32,558 nt of DNA. It comes from Bacteroidota bacterium (lineage in GTDB: Bacteria > Bacteroidota > Ignavibacteria > UBA10030 > BY39). Positions 1 to 10,675 of the stretch are shown in pieces. Made by a program: the position numbers and the translations under genes. Below the pieces are notes generated by a model. That model did no database searches, had not been told where the DNA came from, and was given only the letters and a program-made list of their open reading frames with translations. The stretch covers positions 1 to 32,558 of the forward strand of contig JASEGV010000034.1 in the NCBI GenBank assembly GCA_030017895.1, in the 5' to 3' direction. Within the stretch, counting starts at the first letter, position 1. Each line of letters begins with the position of its first letter.

Positions 1-1
1 C

Positions 2-460
2 GTTCACATCGTTCGCCCATTCAGCACCCGCCGCGCTGTAGAAATTATTTCTGCACCAAAAGTATATTCATTCGATACAGGGTTCATCAGCTACCAGCAA
101 AGCTGGCAAAGACTGCATCCTAAAGATATTAGAATCATGTGGGAACACTTTGTGTTAAACGAACTTCATGCTCAATTACAATCGAGAGAAATTTATTACT
201 GGCGTGATAAACGAGGACACGAGGTGGATTTTGTTCTTTCACAGCGGGGAAGCGACCTCATAGCAATCGAGTGCAAATGGTCTGCTAATGAATTTGAGTC
301 GTCGAACCTGCAAGCTTTTTGGAGGCATTACCCAGATGCCAAAATATTTGTTGTTGGAAACGATATTGAGCGATCTTATAGTCGTGAATATAATGGTATG
401 ATGGTTCGATTTGTCAATTTGGCGGCGTTAATAGAGGCAATATTGAACCAGGGAAAATAA
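2..460 (+). CDS. AAA-type ATPase with DUF4143 domain, C-terminal part
   Basis: The reading frame is open from the left window edge to a stop at 460, so this is the last 152 residues of a longer protein; the first ATG inside the window (137) is internal. The residues resemble the C-terminal DUF4143 region of the large family of AAA_14 ATPases: an RPFS strand and a KVYSFDTG strand near the start, then a nuclease-like fold with D in RGHEVDF and E-x-K in IAIECKWS, the usual PD-(D/E)XK arrangement. Members are usually about 380-450 aa with an N-terminal Walker ATPase, which would lie outside the window. Their function is poorly defined; many are found as solitary accessory genes. The following 77 bases up to the convergent ligA end show no gene or clear hairpin. 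Confidence 0.8.
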   Translation, partial: VHIVRPFSTRRAVEIISAPKVYSFDTGFISYQQSWQRLHPKDIRIMWEHFVLNELHAQLQSREIYYWRDKRGHEVDFVLSQRGSDLIAIECKWSANEFESSNLQAFWRHYPDAKIFVVGNDIERSYSREYNGMMVRFVNLAALIEAILNQGK

Positions 461-537
461 GGCTCCGTATCGAAAGTTTTTCCACATCATCAATTCGACA
501 GGTTTAAAAGCTCGCTTATTATTTTTTTATATACTTC

Positions 538-2547
<2,010 letters not shown>

Positions 2548-3330
2548 CTATCGTTGTGTTTGTTCGAGAAACTGCCGCGTTAAAACAATATCGCGTATAA
2601 CAGCCCCTCGTTTGCCTAATGAGGGAACTTCCTTATTGTTGAGTTTAATTTTAATGCCCCCGGCGTTTCCGACTGTAAGTTTGAAATCGTGTGCAGCTTT
2701 CCACGTCATACTTTTATCTGCCAATAAAAGAATTTCGTTTTTTACTTTCTCATCAATTATTAAACTTATCCAGGCGCTTTCGGAAGCTGAAATAAAAAGG
2801 AGTAAACTATCTCCCGACACTGAAGCCGGGGGAAGTAAACCTTGAGGTGAGTGTTTGCTTAAATTAGAAATCGAAGAATCGGGTGTAGGTTTCTTTTCAG
2901 TTTCTTCTACAGCTTGCTGAAACGGGATTTCCGCAACAGTTTTTTCGGTATCATCTCTGAAAAAAGTTAACGAGCCAATCAATCCTACAACCACGATGAT
3001 TGCGAGTATAGCCAGAACGGTAGTTTGGGATGCACCTTTTTGTTTCGACAGGCGGACTTTTGCAGCAGTATTCGGAGACGCAGTTTCATTGTTTATTTGA
3101 GGTTGAGTTGACTGTTCGTATTTTTTTATGCTATCGTCGGGATTTATGCCAACCTGAGCCGCATACTCACGGATAAAAGCCCGCACATAAGCTTGTGGTA
3201 AAATTGCAAATTGTCCCTCTTCAATAGCTTGAAGAAATTTAACGTTAATGCGTGTTGCGGCTGAAATATCTTCCAAAGAAATTATTTGACTTATCCGTGC
3301 ATTCTTTAATTCTTCGCTGCAGATATTCAT
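2548..3330 (-). CDS. rodZ: RodZ-like helix-turn-helix membrane protein
   Basis: This 260-aa protein has the RodZ layout: an N-terminal cytoplasmic HTH_25 domain (about 5-72, with LEDISAATRI and the conserved LPQAYVRAFIREYA segment), a variable linker, one membrane helix (about 103-124) and an outer C-terminal DUF4115-type beta domain (about 173-260, beginning LLLFISASESAWISL). In model bacteria RodZ links MreB filaments to the cell-wall elongation machinery; that role is transferred from the family. It lies 6 bp after the hybrid kinase stop and 3 bp before ligA, so the three are very likely cotranscribed. A plain membrane-anchored XRE-type regulator is the alternative, but the C-terminal domain favours RodZ. 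Confidence 0.85.
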   Translation of the reverse strand: MNICSEELKNARISQIISLEDISAATRINVKFLQAIEEGQFAILPQAYVRAFIREYAAQVGINPDDSIKKYEQSTQPQINNETASPNTAAKVRLSKQKGASQTTVLAILAIIVVVGLIGSLTFFRDDTEKTVAEIPFQQAVEETEKKPTPDSSISNLSKHSPQGLLPPASVSGDSLLLFISASESAWISLIIDEKVKNEILLLADKSMTWKAAHDFKLTVGNAGGIKIKLNNKEVPSLGKRGAVIRDIVLTRQFLEQTQR

Positions 3331-3336
3331 AATATT

Positions 3337-5574
3337 TTAATTTGGTATTGTATTTTTATCAATAGCTTCACGAACCGCTTTGGCAAGCTCTTCGTACATA
3401 TATGGTTTATTTAAATATCCATCTATAGATTTAATAAAATTGTCGTCGTTCAAAATAGTATCGCTGTACCCGCTGCAAATTAAAATTTTGATAGAAGGTT
3501 TTAGCTTCTTCAATCTATAAAAAACCTCTTTACCACTGATGCCGGGCATATTGAGGTCAAGTATCACCAAGTCGTAGATATTGTTGTTCTGAAATTTTTC
3601 AAGGGCTTGAAAACCATCTTGAGCAATGTCAACTTTATATCCAAGTTCACGCAGGATATCGCCACCTACAACGCTGGCTCCTACATCGTCGTCGACGATC
3701 AGCACGCGTTCACTTCCACCGACAAGATTTTCTGCAATTTTATCTATTTCGAAGTCTTCTGTTCTTTCAACTCGCGGAAGATATATCGTAAAAGCAGTCC
3801 CAACACCGATTTCACTATCTACTGAAATATAACCATCGTGGTTTCTGACAACACCGAAGACCACCGATAAGCCAAGTCCGGTTCCTTTCGATTGGTCTTT
3901 AGTTGTAAAAAACGGTTCGAAAATTTTTAAGATGATATCATTCGGGATACCGGTTCCGTTATCAATTATTTTTATCATAACATATTTGCCCGGAGGAACA
4001 TCATTAAAAGCTGCGGGGAGGTGTTCCTTTGTAATGATTGACTTGCATAGCACAGTAATTATTCCACCGTCTGGCAGAGCAGCCTGTGAGTTAATGAACA
4101 AATTTAAGATAGCTTGTTCTAATTGTCCTTCGTCGCCGTGAACAATTAAAATTTCTTTCGACGGTGTCCATTTAACTTGAGTCGATTTAGGAATGCTCCT
4201 TTCGAAGAGATGAAAGGTTTCACTTATAATTTTATTTATATCGGTATTGCGGAAATAAACATTCGATTTTCTTGAGAATGTTAATAACTGTCGTGTAACT
4301 GAAGCTCCCCTGCGAGCCGAATCTTCGATTAGAGTTATGTATTTATAAAATTTATCGCTCTCGGTAAGTTTTCGTTTCATCATCGAAGCAGGTCCGAGTA
4401 TTGAGTTGAGTATATTGTTGAAATCGTGTGCAACGCCGCCAGCCAAATTTCCGATGCTGTCGATTTTTTGCGCTTGGATTATCTTCTCTTCCATCAGTTT
4501 TTGTTTGGTTATGTCGCGTGCAACCATACGGATTAATACCGGCTTTCTTTCGGAGTTGTGAACAATGGAGGTATTTACACTCACGTTTATTCGAGTGCCG
4601 TTTTTGGTTTCCATTATTTCTTCGACACCTTTTAAATCGACTCCGGTATTAAAAATTTCTTTAATGCGATGTAAGATTAAATCGTGGTATTCGGAGGGAT
4701 ATAATTTTGTAATTTTTTTTCCGATTATTTCTTCTTTTGTAAAACCTAAATGATCAAGTTCAGTTTTATTGCAGCTTACTATTATTCCGTCGGAGTTAAC
4801 GCTATGGTACATATCGGGAAGGTTTTCGTATAAATCGGCATACAACCGCTCGGATTGTTTCATTTGTTCGAACAGGTACGCATTATTTAAAGCAACACTT
4901 ATTTGGTTTCTGAAAGCCTGTAGTAATTCGAGTTGCTTTGGTCTGAGTGCATTTGAATCTTTGCTTGCTATTATAATTGTTCCAACAAATTGTGTGTTTA
5001 ATTCGAGTGGAAGCGATGCCCATGTTGGAATGTTATACCGAAAAAACCGCTCGCTGATTAGTTGTTCTTCTTCAAATGTAAATTGCGACGGTTCGTTGTT
5101 TAATTTAAGAGCTTCAGCTAATTTTGAGTCAATATCAATTTGGTCGGGTAAAATTTTGGTTTGAATTTTATAACTATGCTTTAACTCCATTTTGTCTTTT
5201 TCGACAAGATAGATCCAACCGCCATCAGCATTCAGAAGGTCAACTACTTTTTTAAGAGAATTTTGCAGAACTGTTTTCAATTCTACTGAGTGGCTAACGG
5301 CTTGTGCGATGGTGTTGAGGGCAAGCAACTGACGATGTTGTTCGTTTATCTGCAGTCCATATTTTGAAATAAAAAAAACAATCAGAAATCCAAATATACC
5401 GACGGTAATTAATGTAATAAAATCTACCCATCTTAAATCCTGTCCCGTCGCAATGTTGATACTTAGGATCGTCACCATCAACACGATAACTGCTGTTGAG
5501 GCAACAACTTGCGATTGTTCAACCAAGCCTAACGATGAGGTAAAATTTTTGATATGTTTTAAGGGATTTATCAT
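3337..5574 (-). CDS. Membrane hybrid sensor histidine kinase (GAF-PAS-HisKA-HATPase-REC)
   Basis: This 745-aa protein begins with two membrane helices (about 23-43 and 52-70) and almost no outer loop, so it probably senses a cytoplasmic or membrane signal. A GAF domain (about 85-232) and a PAS domain (about 245-360, ending in VARDITKQK) follow. The phosphorylated histidine is H383 in GGVAHDFNN. The ATPase has the N box near N491/N495, the G1 box DNGTGIP (538-544) and G2 GTGLGLS (564-570). A C-terminal receiver (about 622-738) has acidic residues DDD (628-630), acceptor D673 in ILDLNMP and K723. The AHDFNN form of the H box is common in hybrid kinases that pass phosphate to their own receiver. 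No DNA-binding response regulator lies beside it, so the output partner is unknown. It sits 33 bp after the PAP2 gene and 6 bp before rodZ. Confidence 0.93.
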   Translation of the reverse strand: MINPLKHIKNFTSSLGLVEQSQVVASTAVIVLMVTILSINIATGQDLRWVDFITLITVGIFGFLIVFFISKYGLQINEQHRQLLALNTIAQAVSHSVELKTVLQNSLKKVVDLLNADGGWIYLVEKDKMELKHSYKIQTKILPDQIDIDSKLAEALKLNNEPSQFTFEEEQLISERFFRYNIPTWASLPLELNTQFVGTIIIASKDSNALRPKQLELLQAFRNQISVALNNAYLFEQMKQSERLYADLYENLPDMYHSVNSDGIIVSCNKTELDHLGFTKEEIIGKKITKLYPSEYHDLILHRIKEIFNTGVDLKGVEEIMETKNGTRINVSVNTSIVHNSERKPVLIRMVARDITKQKLMEEKIIQAQKIDSIGNLAGGVAHDFNNILNSILGPASMMKRKLTESDKFYKYITLIEDSARRGASVTRQLLTFSRKSNVYFRNTDINKIISETFHLFERSIPKSTQVKWTPSKEILIVHGDEGQLEQAILNLFINSQAALPDGGIITVLCKSIITKEHLPAAFNDVPPGKYVMIKIIDNGTGIPNDIILKIFEPFFTTKDQSKGTGLGLSVVFGVVRNHDGYISVDSEIGVGTAFTIYLPRVERTEDFEIDKIAENLVGGSERVLIVDDDVGASVVGGDILRELGYKVDIAQDGFQALEKFQNNNIYDLVILDLNMPGISGKEVFYRLKKLKPSIKILICSGYSDTILNDDNFIKSIDGYLNKPYMYEELAKAVREAIDKNTIPN

Positions 5575-5607
5575 TTCCGATGAAAATTTATAAAGAAATT
5601 AAATGAG

Positions 5608-6210
5608 TTACAAATTCAAACGGAAAACTACGTTAGCCTGCAAAGCATATGACCTCGAATCGAAAAAGAAAAAAGTATTTAACATCGGCGCATCGTTTTT
5701 ATTTTGATGATGAATAGAGGAGAACCCCTGCCCGACAAGTGTTCCGATGAGGGCGCCGCTCAGAACATCGGATAAGTAATGAGCATTCGAGTTGATCCGT
5801 TGTAACCCGACAATCGAAGCGAGAACGTATGCCGGGATACCTGCCTGCCAGCCATATATTCCGTTTAAACTTGCAGCCATTGCAAATGTAGATGAAGTAT
5901 GTCCCGAAGGAAACGAGTGGTCGTCAGAAAAATTTGGCCGCATCCGCTGTGTCGATAATTTTAAAGTTTGTGTTATTATTTGAGTAACAGCAATCGACTC
6001 TAACAACAATTCTAACTTCGTAAAATATTCTGTAGAAGAGTTTCGTGATATCAAGCTTTCGAAACTAATCAACCCCGCTCCGGCAAAATAGCCCCAACCG
6101 AAAGTTTCGCCAAAGTTGTCGGCTGCTTTAGATAACGATTGCGACATAAACGCCTTTCTATAAAACTCCTTGCTGATACCTGTATCGAATTGACTTAAAG
6201 CGATGATCAC
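5608..6210 (-). CDS. PAP2-superfamily phosphatase (start uncertain)
   Basis: All three motifs of the PAP2 / lipid phosphate phosphatase family are present: K-x6-RP in KLSTQRMRP, the PSGH motif in SFPSGHTSS, and R-x5-H-x3-D in RINSNAHYLSD. Such enzymes remove phosphate from lipid phosphates such as phosphatidate or undecaprenyl pyrophosphate at the membrane; the substrate here is unknown. The start given is a GTG at 6210, but it is doubtful: the same frame stays open upstream to 6480 and reads as a signal peptide ([12 protein letters not shown], then hydrophobic and polar residues) followed by a PYAFIGSAAVIIAL helix, with no ATG, GTG or TTG. The real protein is probably about 70 residues longer at its N terminus. 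It lies between clpC and the hybrid kinase in a same-strand run. Confidence 0.85.
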   Translation of the reverse strand: MIIALSQFDTGISKEFYRKAFMSQSLSKAADNFGETFGWGYFAGAGLISFESLISRNSSTEYFTKLELLLESIAVTQIITQTLKLSTQRMRPNFSDDHSFPSGHTSSTFAMAASLNGIYGWQAGIPAYVLASIVGLQRINSNAHYLSDVLSGALIGTLVGQGFSSIHHQNKNDAPMLNTFFFFDSRSYALQANVVFRLNL

Positions 6211-6418
6211 AGCCGCACTCCCGATGAAGGCATACGGAGTATTGTTTTTTAAAAAAGCAGTTTCAACTCCTTCAACTAAATGATAGGGGTATGTTTGTAT
6301 AAATGATGAAATATTTTTATAACGATAGCTAACAAGTTGAGAGCTATCGGTTTGTGAGTGGGTATAACTGTAAAAAAAAATGGTGCTGCTGATTATTAAT
6401 ACTAAAAACCCCTTATTT

Positions 6419-8923
6419 TTAGTTGCTCTCGCTGGTTTCAGCCTGGGGTTCCTTTTCGGGTTTCGCTTTTTTCGATTTATTCACGTCAACGAATTTGAGC
6501 GTATTGGTTTTAGGATTAAGCTTAATATTTATTATGCTTCCCTCGGAAAATTTATTTCTAAGGATTTCTTCTGCAATAGCATCTTCGACATATTTTTGAA
6601 GTACACGTTTCAACGGACGGGCTCCAAAAGCTGGATCAAAACCTTTGTCGATTAAAAACTCACGGGCTGGTTTTGTAAGCCGCAACTTGATATCCAGTGA
6701 TTCCATACGTTTTACAAGCTCTTCCATTTGGATTTCGATGATTTCATTAATGTGCTGGCGCTCTAGGCTATGAAATATTATAGTATCATCAACGCGATTG
6801 AGAAATTCAGGATTGAACACCCTCTTCAAAGCATCTTCCACAGTTTGTTTCATTGCCGTGTATTTGTCTTTTGGTGTTTCAGTTCCGAAACCAAAACTTC
6901 CTGTAGTTTTAATATCTCTTGTCCCGACATTCGAAGTCATTATCAGGATAGTATTTTTGAAATCAACACGTCTTCCAAGACTGTCGGTCAAGATACCGTC
7001 GTCCAATACTTGCAAAAGAATATTAAAAACATCGGGATGTGCTTTTTCAATTTCATCCAACAGGACGACAGAGTATGGTTTGCGACGGACTTTTTCTGTA
7101 AGTTGACCGCCTTCTTCGTATCCGACATATCCGGGAGGTGCACCAACGAGGCGTGAGATTGAAAACTTTTCCATATATTCACTCATATCAATCCGGATTA
7201 GTGCTTCTTCGGTGTCGAACAAATATTTTGCAAGAACTTTTGCCAATTCGGTTTTTCCAACGCCGGTAGGTCCGAGGAATATAAACGAACCAATCGGACG
7301 TTTCGGGTCTTTCAAGCCGGAACGTGTTCGCCGAATCGCTTTGCTAAGTTTAACGATGGCTTCGGACTGACCGATAATTTGTTTTTGTAGTACTTCTTCC
7401 ATTTTTAGAAGTTTAAGCGACTCTGATTCGGCAATCTTGTTTACAGGAATACCGGTCATCATAGCTACGACATCGGCGATGTGATTCTCAGTAACTTCGT
7501 AAACAAGCGATTCCGATTTTTGCTCCCATTCTAACTTTGCTGTTTCGAGACTGCTAAGTAATTTTTTCTCGAGGTCGCGAAGTCGAGCGGCCTCTTCATA
7601 ATTCTGACTTTTTACGACATGGCTTTTCGATTGTTTTACTTTTTCGACTTCAGCTTCTAAGTCTAAAACGTCTTGTGGTACATGGATGTTAGAAAGATGT
7701 ACACGGGCACCGGCTTCGTCGAGGACATCGATTGCCTTGTCCGGAAGATAGCGGTCTGTAATATAGCGGTCGCTAAGTTTAACGGCTCCTTCAATTGCTT
7801 TGTCGGTGTATTTTACACCATGATGTTGTTCGTATTTGTGTTTTATGTATTTCAATATCTGTATAGTTTCTTCAACCGATGTCGGGTCAATCATTATTTT
7901 TTGAAACCGTCTATCAAGTGCGCCATCTTTTTCTATGTATTGCCGATATTCGTCGAGTGTAGTTGCACCGATACATTGTAATTCGCCCCGAGAGAGAGCG
8001 GGTTTAAACATATTTGATGCATCAAGAGAACCCGAAGCTCCACCGGCGCCTACTATAGTGTGGAGTTCGTCGATGAATAAAATAACATCTTTAGCTTTCT
8101 CAAGTTCATTCATTACCGCCTTCATTCTTTCTTCAAATTGTCCGCGGTATTTGGTTCCGGCTACTAAAGCTCCAAGGTCAAGTGTTACAACACGCTTATC
8201 GTGAAGTACGCGAGAAACTTTTTTTTGTACGATCCGCAAAGCAAGTCCTTCGGCAATTGCAGTTTTACCCACACCGGGCTCGCCTATGAGTACCGGGTTA
8301 TTTTTTTTGCGACGACTAAGCACTTGGGCTACCCGCTCGATTTCTTTTTCACGACCTACTATGGGGTCAAGTTTATCTTCCATAGCTAATCGGGTTAAGT
8401 CCCTACCGAAGTTATCGAGCACAGGAGTTTTCGATTTATCGTTTTTTTTCTCCACTTGAGGAGAGGCGGGATGTGAGCTTGGAGTTTTACCACTAATTAT
8501 ATTATCAAGTTCAAAGCGAACTGCTTCGTATGTAATATTTAGCTGATGTAATATTTGAGCAGCAATATTGTCGTCGTCCCTCATTAGTGAGAGAAGTAAA
8601 TGTTCTGTGCCAATCACATCGGCTTTGAAGAGTTTGGCTTCCAGGTAAGTTATCTTTAAAACTTTTTCGGCTTGTTTGGTGAGTGGGATATTTCCCATAG
8701 TCATCGTTCCGCCGGTTGAACGGACTGCTTCCTCGATTGATTTCTTAAGTTTTTGCAGATCAACGCCTAAGTTGCGAAGTATTTTAACAGCAATGCCCTG
8801 TCCTTCGCGTATAATTCCTAAAAGCAGATGCTCGGTTCCGATATAATCGTGTCCGAGACGCAAAGCTTCTTCACGGCTGAGCCGGATAACATCTTGTACT
8901 CTATTTGAAAAATTACCTTCCAT
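6419..8923 (-). CDS. clpC: ClpC-type AAA+ unfoldase, ATP-binding subunit of Clp protease
   Basis: This 834-aa protein unfolds substrates and feeds them to the ClpP peptidase. It has a double Clp N-domain (about 1-145, EHLLLGII and EHLLLSLM repeats), first AAA module with Walker A GEPGVGKT (214-221) and Walker B ILFIDE (281-286), a middle domain holding a UVR motif ([15 protein letters not shown], 441-455) that marks ClpC rather than ClpA or ClpB, and a second AAA module with Walker A GPTGVGKT (551-558). The FGFG loop after TGS in the second module is the likely ClpP-binding loop. The tail is lysine- and glutamate-rich. The ATG has a good ribosome site (AAAGGA about 7 bases upstream). No clpP is in the window. 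It is the first gene of the minus-strand run ending at ligA. Confidence 0.97.
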   Translation of the reverse strand: MEGNFSNRVQDVIRLSREEALRLGHDYIGTEHLLLGIIREGQGIAVKILRNLGVDLQKLKKSIEEAVRSTGGTMTMGNIPLTKQAEKVLKITYLEAKLFKADVIGTEHLLLSLMRDDDNIAAQILHQLNITYEAVRFELDNIISGKTPSSHPASPQVEKKNDKSKTPVLDNFGRDLTRLAMEDKLDPIVGREKEIERVAQVLSRRKKNNPVLIGEPGVGKTAIAEGLALRIVQKKVSRVLHDKRVVTLDLGALVAGTKYRGQFEERMKAVMNELEKAKDVILFIDELHTIVGAGGASGSLDASNMFKPALSRGELQCIGATTLDEYRQYIEKDGALDRRFQKIMIDPTSVEETIQILKYIKHKYEQHHGVKYTDKAIEGAVKLSDRYITDRYLPDKAIDVLDEAGARVHLSNIHVPQDVLDLEAEVEKVKQSKSHVVKSQNYEEAARLRDLEKKLLSSLETAKLEWEQKSESLVYEVTENHIADVVAMMTGIPVNKIAESESLKLLKMEEVLQKQIIGQSEAIVKLSKAIRRTRSGLKDPKRPIGSFIFLGPTGVGKTELAKVLAKYLFDTEEALIRIDMSEYMEKFSISRLVGAPPGYVGYEEGGQLTEKVRRKPYSVVLLDEIEKAHPDVFNILLQVLDDGILTDSLGRRVDFKNTILIMTSNVGTRDIKTTGSFGFGTETPKDKYTAMKQTVEDALKRVFNPEFLNRVDDTIIFHSLERQHINEIIEIQMEELVKRMESLDIKLRLTKPAREFLIDKGFDPAFGARPLKRVLQKYVEDAIAEEILRNKFSEGSIINIKLNPKTNTLKFVDVNKSKKAKPEKEPQAETSESN

Positions 8924-9029
8924 TATTGTCCTTTATTAGCAATAGCATAAAAAAATTAACATAGTTTTATTTAAACAACATTAATAGATGTAACACTGTT
9001 CCAATACTCATCTATCAACTACCATTTTT

Positions 9030-9058
9030 AATATAACGAAATAGAAAAGATTAATCAA
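9030..9058 (-). promoter_or_regulatory. Predicted promoter of the clpC gene run
   Basis: On the minus strand TTGATT (9058-9053) is followed after exactly 17 bases by TATATT (9035-9030). This would start RNA near 9023, giving a leader of about 100 bases before the clpC ATG at 8923. The same TTGnnT-17-TAnnTT form is seen at other gene starts in this window. The approximately 300-base region between clpC and the divergent TetR gene holds this site and the tetR promoter and operator, and no other gene is visible in it. Confidence 0.5.
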
Positions 9059-9144
9059 ATAATAAAATATTTTATGAAAAGGCATAATTGAAGAAGAAGT
9101 CTTCGAATGAAATTTAGAAAAGAAAATGTATGATGTCTGGTATC

Positions 9145-9173
9145 TTGCATTTCAAAAGATTTTTCGTTATACT
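9145..9173 (+). promoter_or_regulatory. Predicted promoter of the TetR gene
   Basis: TTGCAT (9145-9150), 17 bases, TATACT (9168-9173). Transcription would begin near 9180, directly at the left edge of the perfect palindrome at 9181-9205, so a protein bound there would block the start. The ATG of the TetR gene is at 9224. Confidence 0.55.
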
Positions 9174-9180
9174 TAAGCCA

Positions 9181-9205
9181 ATTAAATGACTGTTAGTCAT
9201 TTAAT
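9181..9205. promoter_or_regulatory. Palindromic operator, probably for the adjacent TetR protein
   Basis: Two perfect 11-base inverted arms, ATTAAATGACT and AGTCATTTAAT, are separated by GTT. The centre TGACT-n3-AGTCA has the size and symmetry typical of TetR-family operators. It lies between the predicted -10 box and the start codon of the TetR gene, 18 bases before the ATG, which points to autorepression. Binding by this protein is inferred from position, not shown. Confidence 0.65.
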
Positions 9206-9223
9206 AATTAAAATATCCCTAAA

Positions 9224-9892
9224 ATGAGTAAGATAGAAAGAAAAGAAAGAGAAAAACAACTTCGCCGCGAATCGATATTAGATGCCGCAGAATCTGTTTT
9301 CTTTGAGAAAGGTTTAATTGCCTCGACCATGGATGAGATTGCCGAGAAAGCAGAGCTTAGCAAAGGTACATTGTATTTGTATTACCGAAGCAAGGACGAT
9401 TTATATCTTGGTGTAATTTGCAGAGGATTCGATATTCTCATCATTAAACTTAATGAATCAGTTTCACCGAATGTTTCGACAATACAAAAGTTACTAAACA
9501 TCGGCTCAGCGTATTATAATTTTTCGCAAAAGCATACACATTATTTCAGGATGTTTTCTTTTCTCGAAAGCCCGCAATTCCATACAATGGCATCTGAAGA
9601 ATTGTTAAACGAAAGTCACAACCAAAGTAAGAGAGCTTGGGATGTTATCATAGATGTTATTTCAAATGGAATAAAAGATGGAACTTTCCGGGAAAACATC
9701 GACCCCGTGCAAATGGCAATAATACTCTGGTTGAATGCTACAGCAATAATGAAATTGAAAGACCGAAAAGATCAATTTTGGATAGAAAATTTAAACGTCG
9801 ATGTAGATACGATTTTGCAAAAATCTAATGCAATGCTTGTATCAACGATGCTCACAGAAAATGCAAAAAGATATTATCAACCGAAATTATAA
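9224..9892 (+). CDS. TetR/AcrR-family transcriptional regulator
   Basis: This 222-aa protein has an N-terminal TetR DNA-binding domain (about 16-63): helix ILDAAESVFFEKG, then TMDEIAEKAELSKGTLYLYY, where the recognition helix is about 45-54. The C-terminal part is alpha-helical and would bind an unknown ligand and form the dimer. The start codon has no clear Shine-Dalgarno sequence, which is common in this phylum. A perfect palindrome lies just upstream, so it probably represses itself and the 61-aa membrane protein gene 25 bp downstream. No efflux pump or fatty-acid gene is adjacent on this strand, so the regulated process is unknown. Divergent clpC could also be affected, but its predicted promoter is about 120 bp from the palindrome. 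Confidence 0.93.
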   Translation: MSKIERKEREKQLRRESILDAAESVFFEKGLIASTMDEIAEKAELSKGTLYLYYRSKDDLYLGVICRGFDILIIKLNESVSPNVSTIQKLLNIGSAYYNFSQKHTHYFRMFSFLESPQFHTMASEELLNESHNQSKRAWDVIIDVISNGIKDGTFRENIDPVQMAIILWLNATAIMKLKDRKDQFWIENLNVDVDTILQKSNAMLVSTMLTENAKRYYQPKL

Positions 9893-9917
9893 AATTTTAA
9901 AAAATACAGGATAAGTT

Positions 9918-10103
9918 ATGAAAGGTTTGTTTTGGACAGTAGTAGGAATAGGAATAGGAGCAGTTGCAGCTTATTTGATTTTAAAACCGGGAGTAGAAAG
10001 TCAGGCATCGTTTCCGATGTTCGTGATGAAAAAAGCAAAAGGTTCGATTAACGACGAAGTTTTTGCCGGAGTAGAGACCAACGAAGACGAGAAATGGATT
10101 TAG
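9918..10103 (+). CDS. Small single-pass membrane protein, unknown function
   Basis: This 61-aa protein has one glycine-rich membrane helix (about 5-22: FWTVVGIGIGAVAAYLIL, with small-residue spacing suited to helix packing) followed by a polar, mostly acidic tail ending in DEDEKWI-like residues. The ATG has a ribosome site (AGGATAAG) a few bases upstream. It is 25 bp after the TetR gene on the same strand, so it is probably expressed from the same autoregulated promoter. I do not recognise the family. Its gene ends within 2 bp of a convergent small reading frame. Confidence 0.7.
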   Translation: MKGLFWTVVGIGIGAVAAYLILKPGVESQASFPMFVMKKAKGSINDEVFAGVETNEDEKWI

Positions 10104-10104
10104 A

Positions 10105-10218
10105 TTAAAACTGACTAGCGATAGTTCTAAACGTGCTTGTAAAAAGGAAGCTGGTTATTCCGATTGCTACGAACCACCAAAGCCATGCGTGCACTCTTGC
10201 TCTTAATGTAGGAAACAT
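10105..10218 (-). CDS. Possible 37-aa membrane protein
   Basis: The minus strand encodes 37 residues starting MFPTLRARVHAWLWW and ending RTIASQF: a short basic N terminus, a tryptophan-rich membrane helix (about 12-28) and a short polar tail. Support comes from position: TTGCAT-17-TATATT lies upstream (10271-10243), predicting a leader of about 18 bases, and GGA lies 8 bases before the ATG. The frame stays open further upstream into antisense of rplU, but the promoter lies inside that stretch and therefore argues for the short form. It is convergent with the 61-aa gene, whose stop is 1 base away. No family is recognised; it could still be a chance frame. Confidence 0.4.
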   Translation of the reverse strand: MFPTLRARVHAWLWWFVAIGITSFLFTSTFRTIASQF

Positions 10219-10242
10219 AATTAATATCCAAACTGTTGATTG

Positions 10243-10271
10243 AATATATATATCTTTTAAACTAGATGCAA
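10243..10271 (-). promoter_or_regulatory. Predicted promoter for the 37-aa reading frame
   Basis: Minus strand: TTGCAT (10271-10266), 17 bases, TATATT (10248-10243). The -35 hexamer is the same as that of the TetR gene and the TATATT box the same as for clpC and the TPR gene. It is back to back with the rplU promoter, the two -35 boxes being 8 bases apart. Confidence 0.45.
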
Positions 10272-10279
10272 GCAGTATA

Positions 10280-10308
10280 TTGACTTTGGTATATTTAATT
10301 TGTAGATT
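10280..10308 (+). promoter_or_regulatory. Predicted promoter of rplU-rpmA
   Basis: TTGACT (10280-10285), 17 bases, TAGATT (10303-10308). RNA would start near 10315, giving a leader of about 40 bases that holds the GGAG ribosome site at 10341-10344 before the rplU ATG at 10355. Confidence 0.5.
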
Positions 10309-10354
10309 TAAGCACAATTTATCGTTTTTTAAACAAATTTGGAGATTTTTAAGC

Positions 10355-10663
10355 ATGTTTGCAATTGTTGAAATAGCAGGACAGCAATTTAAGGTAAGTC
10401 CTTCCGCGAAACTGTTTGTCCCTAAAATAGCAAACCAAGTTGGCAATAAGCTAAAATTTGATAAAGTTCTGCTATACAGCGATGATAAAGGTATCAAGGT
10501 TGGCAAACCAATAGTTAAAGGTATTGAAGTCGAAGCACAAATTTTAAATCATCTCAAAGATGATACTGTGATTGTATTTAAGAAGAAGAAGCGAAAAGGT
10601 TATCGAGTCCGTAAAGGTCATCGGCAACAATATACACACATTGAAATTACTAAAATTGGATAA
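10355..10663 (+). CDS. rplU: 50S ribosomal protein L21
   Basis: This 102-aa protein is a component of the large ribosomal subunit that binds 23S rRNA. It shows the L21 pattern: FAIVEIAGQQFKV at the start, a central beta barrel and the basic C-terminal segment KKKKRKGYRVRKGHRQQYTHIEI. The frame has an earlier ATG at 10280, but the conserved N terminus begins at 10355, where GGAG lies 10 bases upstream, and the predicted -10 box at 10303-10308 lies inside the earlier extension. It is followed 12 bases later by rpmA, the standard bacterial order. Confidence 0.97.
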   Translation: MFAIVEIAGQQFKVSPSAKLFVPKIANQVGNKLKFDKVLLYSDDKGIKVGKPIVKGIEVEAQILNHLKDDTVIVFKKKKRKGYRVRKGHRQQYTHIEITKIG

Positions 10664-10675
10664 GGAAAATTAGGT

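Noticed and set aside
6770-7156. Long plus-strand frames opposite clpC
   Set aside because: They are the complement of conserved ClpC codons, without starts, ribosome sites or recognisable domains.
10280-10354. N-terminal extension of L21 from an ATG at 10280
   Set aside because: The extra 25 residues are not L21-like, the GGAG site favours 10355, and the predicted -10 box lies within the extension.
10105-10506. 133-codon minus-strand frame overlapping rplU
   Set aside because: Its first 95 codons are antisense to rplU and upstream of the predicted minus-strand promoter; only the last 37 codons have support.
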